NCBI GenBank assembly: GCA_045578865.1 | Contig: JAZNLB010000024.1 | Coordinates: 1 to 64,000, forward strand | DNA length: 64,000 bases | Direction of reading: 5' to 3' | Source of the DNA: RGIG2041 sp045578865 | GTDB taxonomy: Bacteria; Bacillota; Clostridia; UBA1381; UMGS1253 | In this document: piece after piece, positions 7,734 through 16,033 of the stretch | How the letters are laid out: each line of letters starts with the position of its first letter | How positions within the stretch are numbered: position 1 is the first letter of the stretch | Notes under the pieces: generated by a model | Seen by the model: the letters and a program-made list of their open reading frames with translations, nothing else | Databases searched by the model: none | Told to the model about the DNA's origin: nothing | Position numbers and translations under genes: made by a program

Positions 7734-9713
7734 TTATGCAATTCCTGCCATTTCTTTAAAAGCAGTTTCGTCAATCACGGTTACGCCGAGTGCATGAGCT
7801 TTGTCGAGTTTACTGCCTGCCTCTTCACCAGCCAAAACAAAATCCGTCTTTTTAGACACCGAGCCGGAAACATTGCCGCCCATGGATTCGATAATCGCTT
7901 TGGCTTCGTCACGCTTATAGGTTGGTAAAGTTCCGGTCAGCACAAAGGTTTTACCGGCAAAGCGCGCATCGGAAATTTCCTGTTTTGCCGCCGTAAAATT
8001 CACGCCTGCCGCACGAAGTTTTTCAATGGCTTCCAGGTTCTTTTCCTCTTCAAAAAACCGACGGATACTTTTTGCCATAATCATGCCGATGTCTTCTACG
8101 CTTGTGAGTTCTTCCTCCGTTGCGGAAATTAAATTGTCCAGCGTTTCAAAGCGCGCCGCCAAAACCTTGCCCGCTTTTTCACCGATATGACGGATGCCAA
8201 GCGCATAAATCAATCGGCTCAAATCATTTTTCTTGGAATTTTCGATTGCTAAAATCAGATTGTCTGCGGATTTTTCTCCGAGTTTATCCATTTTTGCAAT
8301 TTCCTGCGCTTTAATATAGTACAAATCAGCCGCACTTTTAATCAAGCCGCGTCCAAGCATCTGTTCTACAATAGACTCACCCAAGCCGTCAATGTTCATG
8401 GCATCGCGCGATACAAAATGAATGATATGGCGTGCAAGTTGTGCAGGACAGTCCATCCCCATACAACGATGCGCCGCCTCACCCTCCTCACGAACAACTT
8501 CGCTGCCGCACACCGGACACATGGCCGGCATTTCAAAAATCCGCTCCGTTCCGTCTCTGCGTTCGGGAATTGATTTAACGATTTCCGGAATGATATCGCC
8601 TGCCTTCTGCAAAACAACGGTGTCGCCGATGCGAATATCTTTTTGACGGATATTATCTAAATTATGCAGTGTCGCACGCGCCACCGTGCTACCGGAGATA
8701 AATACATCTTCCAACTCTGCCGTCGGCGTCAACACGCCCGTTCTACCCACCTGAATCACAATATCCTTAATTTTCGTCTCTTTCTGCTCCGGCGGATATT
8801 TATAGGCAATCGCCCACTTCGGCGCCTTTGATGTAGAACCGAGCAGTCCTCTGTCGGCAATGTTGTCGAGTTTAATTACCGCACCATCTATGTCATGTGC
8901 AAACTCCGCGCGCCGTGCGCCGATTTTTTCAATCTCCGCCCAGGCGCTCTCAATATCGCCGACAACACATTTATCCACTGCTTTAAAGCCAAGGCGGCGC
9001 AAAATATCAAGAGATTCGGAGTGTGTTTTATACGAAAGCCCCTCCGCGCGCTGTATGTTAAATACATAAATGTCCAGTTTTCTCGTTGCCGTAATTTTTG
9101 AATCCAACTGTCGCAAGGAGCCTGCCGCCGCATTTCTCGGATTGGCAAAGGTGCTCTCGCCGTCAAGCGCGCGCTTTTCATTGAGCGATGCGAATACCTT
9201 TTTAGGCATAAACACCTCGCCGCGCACCTCTAAATACGCCACATTTTCCTTAAGTTGCATCGGGATAGCACCGATGGTTTTTAAATTCTCGGTTACATCC
9301 TCACCCACATGACCATCGCCGCGTGTCGAACCGCGCACGAAAGCACCGTTTTCATATTCGAGCGAGACACTCAGTCCATCAATTTTCGGTTCAATATTAT
9401 ACGCAACATCCATGCCGAGCACATTGTGTACGCGTTTATCAAATTCTACAAGTTCCTCTTTGGAAAAGGCATCCTGCAAACTTTCCATCGGCACAGTATG
9501 CACGACCTCTTCAAAGCCGGAAAGCACCTTGCCACCGACGCGTTTCGTCGGCGAATTGTCCAGCGCAAACTCCGGATGTGCCAATTCAAGCCCTGCCAGT
9601 TCGCGCAAAAGCATATCATATTCATAATCCGTAACACTCGGGTTGTCCAGCACATAATATTCGTGCGCGTATTGGTTTAAAAGTGCCGTCAATTCCTCAA
9701 TTCTTTTTTTCAA
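7734..9713 (-). CDS. ligA: NAD-dependent DNA ligase
   Basis: A 659-residue LigA. Domain Ia is followed by the adenylation domain with the KIDG motif (EPKIDGLSVSLEYENG), an OB fold, a four-cysteine zinc finger (CPVCGSE...HRCMGMDCPAQ), helix-hairpin-helix repeats and a C-terminal BRCT domain from FAGKTFVLTGTLP. It seals nicks using NAD+. The start is TTG 9711-9713 with GGGAGG 9 nt upstream; this removes an unrelated 117-residue extension of the open frame and gives the standard length. Confidence 0.96.
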   Translation of the reverse strand: MKKRIEELTALLNQYAHEYYVLDNPSVTDYEYDMLLRELAGLELAHPEFALDNSPTKRVGGKVLSGFEEVVHTVPMESLQDAFSKEELVEFDKRVHNVLGMDVAYNIEPKIDGLSVSLEYENGAFVRGSTRGDGHVGEDVTENLKTIGAIPMQLKENVAYLEVRGEVFMPKKVFASLNEKRALDGESTFANPRNAAAGSLRQLDSKITATRKLDIYVFNIQRAEGLSYKTHSESLDILRRLGFKAVDKCVVGDIESAWAEIEKIGARRAEFAHDIDGAVIKLDNIADRGLLGSTSKAPKWAIAYKYPPEQKETKIKDIVIQVGRTGVLTPTAELEDVFISGSTVARATLHNLDNIRQKDIRIGDTVVLQKAGDIIPEIVKSIPERRDGTERIFEMPAMCPVCGSEVVREEGEAAHRCMGMDCPAQLARHIIHFVSRDAMNIDGLGESIVEQMLGRGLIKSAADLYYIKAQEIAKMDKLGEKSADNLILAIENSKKNDLSRLIYALGIRHIGEKAGKVLAARFETLDNLISATEEELTSVEDIGMIMAKSIRRFFEEEKNLEAIEKLRAAGVNFTAAKQEISDARFAGKTFVLTGTLPTYKRDEAKAIIESMGGNVSGSVSKKTDFVLAGEEAGSKLDKAHALGVTVIDETAFKEMAGIA

Positions 9714-9780
9714 AACACACAGCCTCCCGTGTCTGATGCAATATAGAAACAGTATACCACATTTTTTCAAAAAAAGAAAG

Positions 9781-9812
9781 AGCCGAACAACATTTTTATG
9801 TTGTCCGACCCA
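9781..9812 (-). terminator. Terminator of the membrane-protein gene upstream of ligA
   Basis: The stem GCCGAACAACAT/ATGTTGTCCGAC with a TTTT loop is followed by a T-rich run on the minus strand. It separates the 9.8-10.4 kb gene from ligA. Confidence 0.85.
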
Positions 9813-9819
9813 AAAATTT

Positions 9820-10362
9820 TCAGTCTTTTTTTCTGTAAACCAGATTCTTAAAAAAGCGATAACCGATTTCCCATCGGTGCATACCGGAAATGTAGCCGAA
9901 TGTGCAAGTAATAAACGGCACAAAATAATACAGTATCCAGTAAAAGCAAGAAACTGAGCCGTCCGACGCAAGCATAAATCCTGCATAAGCATATCCCCAA
10001 AGTTTAAACGGAAAGTACAAGATAAATTTGGACAAAAGCGTTCCTGCGCCAAAAGACAAATCATATAACCATGCCAAAAGCAAATTTACTGCCATAAGCA
10101 AAACAGACAAAACCGCACCTTTATACCAATACGGTTCTTCCGCTACATAACTTTTTGTGTCCCGCTCACCGACCTTATATAATTTTGCATACATATACAC
10201 AATATATAAAACCGTTAGAAAAATTGCACAAAAAATCTCAGCCGCTCTATAATTGGCCGTCAGCAATAAAAAAGCTCCAATGCCGAGAGCGGCACAAATT
10301 ACTTGTGCAATCAAATGCCACACTACAACTTTTGTGCAACATCTCAAATAATATAGAAACAT
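9820..10362 (-). CDS. Uncharacterised multi-pass membrane protein
   Basis: About 180 residues with four or five hydrophobic segments, for example VVVWHLIAQVICAALGIGAF, IFLTVLYIVYMY, GAVLSVLLMAVNLLLAWLY and YWILYYFVPFITCTFGYI, and a basic C-terminus (RFFKNLVYRKKD). I recognise no family. I chose ATG 10362 because GGAGGG lies 7 nt upstream; the longer frame, from TTG 10455, has no ribosome site. It is a single-gene unit with its own terminator. Confidence 0.65.
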   Translation of the reverse strand: MFLYYLRCCTKVVVWHLIAQVICAALGIGAFLLLTANYRAAEIFCAIFLTVLYIVYMYAKLYKVGERDTKSYVAEEPYWYKGAVLSVLLMAVNLLLAWLYDLSFGAGTLLSKFILYFPFKLWGYAYAGFMLASDGSVSCFYWILYYFVPFITCTFGYISGMHRWEIGYRFFKNLVYRKKD

Positions 10363-10581
10363 CTTCATCCCTCCGCTACGCAGCATATCTATGCTACTCA
10401 TTTTATCAGGACTGTATAATCCGGAATCGGTAATCTGTTTTCTATTAAATTCCAAAACTTGACACGAGCTAAATCATAACAAATCCATACATTTTGTTCG
10501 ACAAATTCTACATTTCTATTATACAACAGTTTCCTGCTTTAATCAAGTTATTTACTAATTTTTATATCAAATCTAAATATA

Positions 10582-10610
10582 TTGATTCTTTTTTTGTTAT
10601 GTGCTACAAT
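10582..10610 (+). promoter_or_regulatory. Promoter of the DUF3842 gene
   Basis: TTGATT and TACAAT are separated by 17 nt, ending 31 nt before the start codon. Confidence 0.75.
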
Positions 10611-10641
10611 AGTTCTAACATTTTGTTGGAGGTTCCCATTT

Positions 10642-11061
10642 ATGAATATAACGATTATCGACGGTCAGGGCGGCAACCTTGGCGCACAGCTTGTCAAAGA
10701 AATTTTAAATAAATTTCAAAATGTTACTCTAACTGCCATCGGCACCAACGCTATTGCTACTGCTACTATGTTAAAGGCAGGAGCGACAAAAGCAGCGACA
10801 GGAGAAAATCCCGCTGTTGTTGCAGCCAAAAAATCCGATGTAATCATTGGTCCTATCGGGATTGTGATTGCAGACTCGTTACTCGGTGAAATTACAGAAA
10901 AAATGGCCGTTGCAATAGGAAAATCTGATGCAATTCGCATACTTATTCCAACGAACAAGTGCGATAACTTAGTTGCAGGTGTTCCCAATTTGAATACAGC
11001 AACATTAATCAACGATGCCATTTCTAAATTGAGCAGTATCATTGACAATCAAACCACTTGA
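10642..11061 (+). CDS. DUF3842 family protein
   Basis: A 139-residue protein with a glycine-rich N-terminal loop (IDGQGGNLGAQLVKEI) and a Rossmann-like alternation of strands and helices, containing GTNAIATATMLKAGAT and IIGPIGIVIADSLLGEIT. It matches the small DUF3842 family of Clostridia, whose role is unknown. The start is ATG 10642, with TTGGAGG 9 nt upstream. Its stop codon overlaps the -35 element of the ECF operon. Confidence 0.8.
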   Translation: MNITIIDGQGGNLGAQLVKEILNKFQNVTLTAIGTNAIATATMLKAGATKAATGENPAVVAAKKSDVIIGPIGIVIADSLLGEITEKMAVAIGKSDAIRILIPTNKCDNLVAGVPNLNTATLINDAISKLSSIIDNQTT

Positions 11062-11086
11062 CAAGTTTCGATTTTTTTAATATAAT
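11058..11086 (+). promoter_or_regulatory. Promoter of the ECF/kinase operon
   Basis: A perfect TTGACA and TATAAT are separated by 17 nt. The -35 element overlaps the stop codon of the DUF3842 gene. Transcription would begin near 11091-11093. Confidence 0.9.
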
Positions 11087-11090
11087 ACAC

Positions 11091-11203
11091 TCGTTACTCA
11101 GAAGAGTAGCCGTGAAACAGAAGTTTCTTTACTTTACAAATATACAACAATTAACGATGCTATGTAGGTGTCATTATCTTTGAAGAGATAGTGACACTTT
11201 TTT
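11091..11203 (+). promoter_or_regulatory. Structured leader with intrinsic terminator (candidate riboswitch)
   Basis: The leader folds as a small junction: TCGTTA (11091) with TAACGA (11152), hairpin ACTC-AGAA-GAGT (11096-11107) and hairpin GAAAC-AGAA-GTTTC (11114-11127), both with AGAA loops. GTAGC (11106-11110) can also pair with GCTAT after the first stem. An 11-bp terminator follows (GTGTCATTATC with GATAGTGACAC, one wobble) and then six T, ending 20 nt before the ECF start codon. This is an attenuation layout. I could not match it to a named riboswitch class. Confidence 0.6.
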
Positions 11204-11223
11204 CATCATAAAAGGAGTCTTTT

Positions 11224-11793
11224 ATGAAAAACCATGTCAATGTATTAAAAATGATTCTTTCCGCCATGTTTTTGGCGCTTGCCTATATTATGCCGTTTCT
11301 GACAGGTCAAATTCCTGAAATCGGCTCGATGCTATGCCCACTGCACATTCCCGTTCTGCTTTGCGGCTTTATATGCGGCTGGCCCTGGGGGTTGACGGTT
11401 GGCTTTGTCGCACCACTTTTTCGCTCTCTCCTGCTCGGAATGCCTCCGTTTTTCCCGACGGCCATATGCATGGCATTCGAGCTTGCCGCTTACGGAGCAA
11501 TTTCGGGACTGATGCACAAATTACTACCCCGCCAAAAACCCTATATTTATTGCTCGTTGCTCACTTCAATGCTCATTGGCAGACTTATTTGGGGTGTTGC
11601 AATGTTCGTTTGCATAGGTGTCGGCAAAAGCACTTTTACATTTGCAGCTTTTATAGCCGGAGCATTTACCAATGCTCTTCCCGGAATTATAATACAAATT
11701 ACATTGATTCCTGTTTTAGTTATGATACTTGAAAACCCAAAAGTATTAAACCTAAAGGATTCGTTTGGAGACCGTTATGAAACAAAGCGATAG
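11224..11793 (+). CDS. ECF transporter S component, substrate unknown
   Basis: A 189-residue membrane protein with about six hydrophobic segments and the pattern of energy-coupling-factor substrate-binding (S) subunits. These include MILSAMFLALAYIMPFL at the N-terminus, then LHIPVLLCGFICGWPWGL, FPTAICMAFELAAYGAISGL and a late GAFTNALPGIIIQI. S components capture a vitamin or related compound and use a shared EcfAA'T module, which is not in this window. AAAGGAG precedes the ATG. The 3' end overlaps the kinase gene by 17 nt, suggesting that the transported compound is phosphorylated after import. Confidence 0.8.
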   Translation: MKNHVNVLKMILSAMFLALAYIMPFLTGQIPEIGSMLCPLHIPVLLCGFICGWPWGLTVGFVAPLFRSLLLGMPPFFPTAICMAFELAAYGAISGLMHKLLPRQKPYIYCSLLTSMLIGRLIWGVAMFVCIGVGKSTFTFAAFIAGAFTNALPGIIIQITLIPVLVMILENPKVLNLKDSFGDRYETKR

Positions 11794-12838
11794 TACTCGT
11801 AAATCATTGATAATGCACTATCAGAAATATCCTCTTGTGCAGATTCAGGATATATTTAAATTTATCTACCAAAGTTCGTTTGGATGCGAACATATGGTAT
11901 CTTCTTTGGAAACATCGACAGATTTTATTCGTGAGGAAAGCAAAAACATTTCTCCGTCTGACGAGCCTCTCATCGACCCTCTTGACGGAGCATTCAGCCG
12001 AATTCATCTCTCTTATTTAAATCATGGATTAAGCGCACAAACACTTGGCAAACTCTTTTTTGAATCCTCCAAGGCAGGCGATAAGACGGGCGTTGAAGAC
12101 AAACTCAGCATCGCAAAAGAGCTTATATATGAAAAAAATCTTCCATTTTCAATGAAAGATTTTGATAAATGCTGTAAAGAGTGGCATGCAAACGGATATC
12201 CTCCGGTACACCATTCCGACATTTTCAAAAACGCATACAATCCGGCGTACCGCGTTATATCAAATAAGTACATACCGTTTCTTCCCCTATTTGCAAAACT
12301 GGACCAAATGCCCAAAAACAATTCGTGCGTGATTGCCATTGAGGGTGGCAGTGCGAGCGGAAAAACCACCCTGGGCGAAATGCTCAAAAAACTCTATGAT
12401 TGCACGGTTTTTCATACAGATGACTTCTTCTTGCGTCCCGAACAGAGAACAGCCGAACGATATGCACAAATCGGAGGAAATATTGACCGTGAACGCTTTG
12501 TGGAAGAAATACTGATTCCGCTAAGCAAAAACCAACCTATCCTCTACCGAAGGTTCGACTGTTCTTCCATGTCACTTACGCCCGCAACAAAGGTCATTGC
12601 TAAAAAACCGGTTGTGATTGAAGGGGTATACTCGATGCATCCCGATTTTGAAAAATTTTATGATTTTTCAATATTCTTAGATATTTCACCCGAATTACAA
12701 AAATCACGAATTGCAAAACGAAATTCACCGCAAGTTGCGACGCAGTTTTATAACGATTGGATTCCTCTAGAGCAACTGTATTTTTCAAACATGTATACAA
12801 AAAGTCGTTGTGATATGATAATTCCGATTCAGGAATAA
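11777..12838 (+). CDS. Uridine-kinase-like P-loop kinase with N-terminal extension
   Basis: 353 residues. The C-terminal half is a P-loop kinase of the uridine/pantothenate kinase type: Walker A EGGSASGKTT near residue 185, HTDDFFL as the acceptor-side Asp pair, then VIEGVYSMHP and FLDISPELQKSRIAKRN. The first 170 residues form an unrecognised domain with many His and Glu. The start is ATG 11777 with GGAG 6 nt upstream. Overlap with the ECF S gene implies coupled translation and a shared substrate, perhaps a nucleoside or vitamin; this is inference. Confidence 0.75.
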   Translation: MKQSDSTRKSLIMHYQKYPLVQIQDIFKFIYQSSFGCEHMVSSLETSTDFIREESKNISPSDEPLIDPLDGAFSRIHLSYLNHGLSAQTLGKLFFESSKAGDKTGVEDKLSIAKELIYEKNLPFSMKDFDKCCKEWHANGYPPVHHSDIFKNAYNPAYRVISNKYIPFLPLFAKLDQMPKNNSCVIAIEGGSASGKTTLGEMLKKLYDCTVFHTDDFFLRPEQRTAERYAQIGGNIDRERFVEEILIPLSKNQPILYRRFDCSSMSLTPATKVIAKKPVVIEGVYSMHPDFEKFYDFSIFLDISPELQKSRIAKRNSPQVATQFYNDWIPLEQLYFSNMYTKSRCDMIIPIQE

Positions 12839-12850
12839 TGTTTGTTTCAA

Positions 12851-12882
12851 AGGCTTCCCGCTTTAGCGGGAAGCCTTTTTAT
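12851..12882 (+). terminator. Terminator of the ECF/kinase operon
   Basis: AAGGCTTCCCGC, a TTTA loop and GCGGGAAGCC are followed by TTTTT, just after the kinase stop codon. Confidence 0.92.
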
Positions 12883-13025
12883 CCCTTGCGCAGCAAATCT
12901 TGATAATTTTTGAAGTTTGGTGCAAAAAATGTTTTCTAAAAAGGCTTCTTTGTGAGAAGAGCACCATCACAGGTGGAGGCAAGGTGTAGATTACGAAAGC
13001 AATCGCTTATAAACCTCAAACAAAG

Positions 13026-13886
13026 TCACTTTTCTATGCGCCGCATAAATTCCTGCGTTGAAATTCCGCTCGGTCGATTAAACCTGCCCATACAGTATAG
13101 CGAATTTTCATCTGTAATGTAATTTACCTTTTCAGCACAACCGAAGCTGACCGAAAAGCCCATATTGCGAATGACATCAACCGAATCTTCACAGATAGAA
13201 CCAAACGGATAGGCAAACACCATCGGCTTAATATCACAGTTTTGCAAAAGCAATTCTTGTGTTTTATTTAAATCCGCCGTAAGCGCCTGAGCGTAACATG
13301 CCGCATCTTCTCCAAATCGCTTCGCCGTTCCTTTTCTTCCCTCTTGGGCGTGCATATTATAACTGTGATTACCAATTTCAACACGGCCGCTTTCGCAAAG
13401 AGTGCGTATTTCCTCCCACGATAGATAAGCATAACTCGGATGATGGTCGTCCGAGGTGGAAAATGCCTCGCTGTATTTGCCCACAATCGAAATCACAGCG
13501 CACATGTCCAGTTTTTCCAAAATCGGAAGTGCATATGTTAAATTGTTTTTATGCCCGTCGTCAAATGTAATCATAATCGGCTTTTCAGGCAACGGTTTTC
13601 CATCGCGCACATAATCAACCAAGTCGCTGCACCGTACCGTTGTATAACCTTGTGATTTTAAATACCGCAAATCCGACTCCAGCGTCTGAGGCGAAACAAC
13701 ATACTTTCCTGCCACGGCGGGGTCTTTTAGTATACTATGATACATCAAAATCGGCACGCGAACCGTCTCTTGCAACACCGCAGAAGTTTTTATGTCCGTT
13801 ACGGCAAAGCAGGCAAGCGATAAAATCAAAACAAGAAACAATCCGCATACGCCAAATAGATATCTTCGTTTAAAAACAAAAAACAC
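13026..13886 (-). CDS. Polysaccharide deacetylase family protein, membrane-anchored
   Basis: 286 residues with an N-terminal signal anchor (YLFGVCGLFLVLILSLACFAV). A NodB-type deacetylase domain follows: ILMYHSI, then MITFDDGHKNN with the catalytic and metal-binding Asp pair, EIGNHSYNMH with the metal-binding His pair, and FAYPFGS. It likely removes acetyl groups from cell-wall or exopolysaccharide sugars outside the membrane. The only fitting start is GTG 13886, which lies in the 3' arm of the hairpin that follows typA, with the GGGGGTG ribosome site in the loop. Confidence 0.85.
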   Translation of the reverse strand: MFFVFKRRYLFGVCGLFLVLILSLACFAVTDIKTSAVLQETVRVPILMYHSILKDPAVAGKYVVSPQTLESDLRYLKSQGYTTVRCSDLVDYVRDGKPLPEKPIMITFDDGHKNNLTYALPILEKLDMCAVISIVGKYSEAFSTSDDHHPSYAYLSWEEIRTLCESGRVEIGNHSYNMHAQEGRKGTAKRFGEDAACYAQALTADLNKTQELLLQNCDIKPMVFAYPFGSICEDSVDVIRNMGFSVSFGCAEKVNYITDENSLYCMGRFNRPSGISTQEFMRRIEK

Positions 13887-13923
13887 ACATACGCACCCCC
13901 ATTGTATGTGTATGTGTGTTTTT
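13879..13923 (-). terminator. Hairpin after typA that overlaps the next start codon
   Basis: A perfect 14-bp stem, AAAAACACACATAC with GTATGTGTGTTTTT, encloses a 17-nt loop. On the minus strand it ends in a T run 3 nt after the typA stop. The loop holds the G-rich ribosome site and the 3' arm holds the GTG start of the deacetylase gene, so it may both end typA transcription and limit translation of read-through RNA. Confidence 0.75.
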
Positions 13924-13925
13924 AA

Positions 13926-15746
13926 CTATTTATTTCGACTTTGCGCCTTCAAACGAAGCGTTGTGTTTAAAATGCGTTTGCGAATTCTAAACTTTTTCGG
14001 TGTAACCTCCAAAAGTTCATCTTCTCCTAAAAATTCGATTGCTTCCTCCAAGCTTAAATTCTTTGGCGGCACAAGTTTGAGAGCATCATCACTGCCCGAT
14101 GCGCGCGTATTTGTCAGTTGCTTTTTCTTGCATACATTTACGCTGATATCTTCCAGCTTCGGCGATGCACCGACCACCATACCTTCATACACCGGTTCAC
14201 CCGCACCGATAAACAGCGCACCACGCCCCTGTGCGTTAAACAAGCCATATGTTACCGCCTCGCCTGTTTCAAATGCAATCAAGGAACCTGTAAACCTTCT
14301 TACAATTTCACCCTTGTGCGGTTGATAGCCGTAAAATACCGTATTCAAAATACCCTCGCCACGCGTATCGGTCATAAATTCACTTCTGTAACCAAACAGC
14401 CCGCGCGCCGGAATAAGATATTCAATACGCATTCTCGTACCAATCGGCGACATGTGTTGAAGTTCGCCTTTGCGCGAACCCATCTTTTCCATAACGGAAC
14501 CGACACATTCCTCCGGCACATCTACCAAAAGCCGCTCTATCGGCTCACAAAGTTTGCCGTCCATTTCCTTAAAGAGCACGCGCGGTGTGCTGACTGCAAA
14601 TTCATAACCTTCGCGGCGCATTGTTTCAATTAAAATAGACAAATGCATCTCGCCGCGACCGGATACAACAAACGAATCCGTAGTTTCACCATCACATACA
14701 CGCAAAGAAACATCTTTTAATAATTCTCTGTACAAACGCTCACGCAGTTGTCTGGATGTTACAAATTTTCCGTCCTTACCTGCAAACGGACTGTCGTTTA
14801 CCGAAAAGGTCATTTCCACCGTTGGCTCACCGATTTTCACAAACTGAATCGGCTCTCTGCAATCCGTAGCCGTAATCGTATTACCAATGGTAATATCCTC
14901 CACGCCCGAAAAACAAATTATATCACCAACCGTAGCACTTTCTACCTGTACGCGCCCCGTGCCGTCAATCTGATACAGCGAAGCAATTTTTCCACGCTTG
15001 GTTACGGACGCATCGTGATAGTCACAAACGCTGACCTCCTGATTGAGCTTAATCGTGCCACGCTCCACACGACCGATACCCATGCGGCCAACATACTCGC
15101 TGTAATCAATCGTAGAAATCAAAAGCTGAAGCTTTCCTTCCTCATCCCCACTCGGCGCCGGAATATAATCCACAATCGTTTCAAACAGCACACTCAAGTC
15201 CTCACCCTGTTTGTTTGGGGATTTTGATGCCGTTCCATCACGACCGGAACAATAAATAATCGGGCTGTCAAGCTGCTCATCCGTTGCATCCAATTCCAGC
15301 AAAAGTTCCAAAACCTCGTCGCCGACCTCGCTAAGTCTTGCATCCGGACGGTCAATCTTGTTGACAACAATGATGATTTTAAGGCCGAGCTCCAATGCCT
15401 TGGAAAGCACGAAGCGAGTTTGCGGCATCGGTCCTTCCGCCGCATCTACAAGCAAAATGACACCGCCAACCATTTTGAGCACACGCTCAACCTCGCCGCC
15501 GAAATCTGCATGTCCCGGTGTGTCAATAATATTGATTTTTTTGTCCTTATAGCGCACAGATGCGTTTTTCGACAAAATCGTAATGCCACGCTCTCGTTCA
15601 AGCGCATTATTGTCCATTACGCGGTCTTCCACCACCTGATTTTCTCTGTATACGCCGCCCTGCTTTAAAAGCTCGTCCACTAGCGTAGTCTTTCCGTGGT
15701 CAACATGTGCGATAATTGCAATATTTCTTAAATCTTCTCTTACCAA
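13926..15746 (-). CDS. typA: Ribosome-associated GTPase TypA/BipA
   Basis: About 606 residues. The G domain shows AHVDHGKTTLVDELL (G1), RGITI (G2), IDTPGHADFGGEV (G3) and NKIDRP (G4), followed by EF-G-like domains and the TypA-specific C-terminal domain. TypA binds ribosomes and supports assembly and stress growth. I start at TTG 15744-15746, giving MVREDLRNIAIIAHVDHG, with GGAAG 7 nt upstream; TTG 15752 and 15761 are alternatives. Confidence 0.95.
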   Translation of the reverse strand: MVREDLRNIAIIAHVDHGKTTLVDELLKQGGVYRENQVVEDRVMDNNALERERGITILSKNASVRYKDKKINIIDTPGHADFGGEVERVLKMVGGVILLVDAAEGPMPQTRFVLSKALELGLKIIIVVNKIDRPDARLSEVGDEVLELLLELDATDEQLDSPIIYCSGRDGTASKSPNKQGEDLSVLFETIVDYIPAPSGDEEGKLQLLISTIDYSEYVGRMGIGRVERGTIKLNQEVSVCDYHDASVTKRGKIASLYQIDGTGRVQVESATVGDIICFSGVEDITIGNTITATDCREPIQFVKIGEPTVEMTFSVNDSPFAGKDGKFVTSRQLRERLYRELLKDVSLRVCDGETTDSFVVSGRGEMHLSILIETMRREGYEFAVSTPRVLFKEMDGKLCEPIERLLVDVPEECVGSVMEKMGSRKGELQHMSPIGTRMRIEYLIPARGLFGYRSEFMTDTRGEGILNTVFYGYQPHKGEIVRRFTGSLIAFETGEAVTYGLFNAQGRGALFIGAGEPVYEGMVVGASPKLEDISVNVCKKKQLTNTRASGSDDALKLVPPKNLSLEEAIEFLGEDELLEVTPKKFRIRKRILNTTLRLKAQSRNK

Positions 15747-15840
15747 TGTCAAAACTTCCAATCTGTATAAATTTCGTATTTTAGTATATCATAAAAACAT
15801 TGCTCTTGTAAATGTTTTTAACTTTTTTGTAAAAAAATAC

Positions 15841-15869
15841 TTGACATTTCATCGGTTTGGGTTTAATAT
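15841..15869 (+). promoter_or_regulatory. Promoter of tRNA-Gln
   Basis: TTGACA and TAATAT are separated by 17 nt, 29 nt before the tRNA. Confidence 0.8.
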
Positions 15870-15898
15870 ATTATTTGTTCGCCAAGAACAAATAATAT

Positions 15899-15969
15899 TG
15901 CGGAATTGTGTAAAGGTAGCACGAGTGACTCTGACTCACTTTGTCTGGGTTCGAATCCTAGTTCCGCAG
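15899..15969 (+). tRNA. tRNA-Gln (anticodon CTG)
   Basis: The cloverleaf starts TGCGGAATTGTGTAAAGG. The stem AGTGA/TCACT holds the loop CTCTGAC, giving CTG. The acceptor begins with a U1-A72 pair (TGCGGAA/TTCCGCA), the pair recognised by bacterial GatCAB on tRNA(Gln). CCA is encoded at 15970-15972. Confidence 0.94.
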
Positions 15970-15973
15970 CCAG

Positions 15974-16007
15974 AAAAAAAGCACTTGCAAATTGCAAGTG
16001 CTTTTTT
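15974..16007 (+). terminator. Terminator of tRNA-Gln
   Basis: GCACTTGCAA pairs with TTGCAAGTGC and is followed by TTTTTT. Confidence 0.9.
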
Positions 16008-16033
16008 CATGTGAAGCCGTAAGGCTATTATAA

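Noticed and set aside
12883..13025. Regulatory RNA between the kinase and deacetylase genes
   Set aside because: Short pairings exist (CACC/GGTG, CTTCT/AGAAG), but they form no coherent fold and there is no promoter; a weak terminator for the minus-strand gene is the most that can be said.
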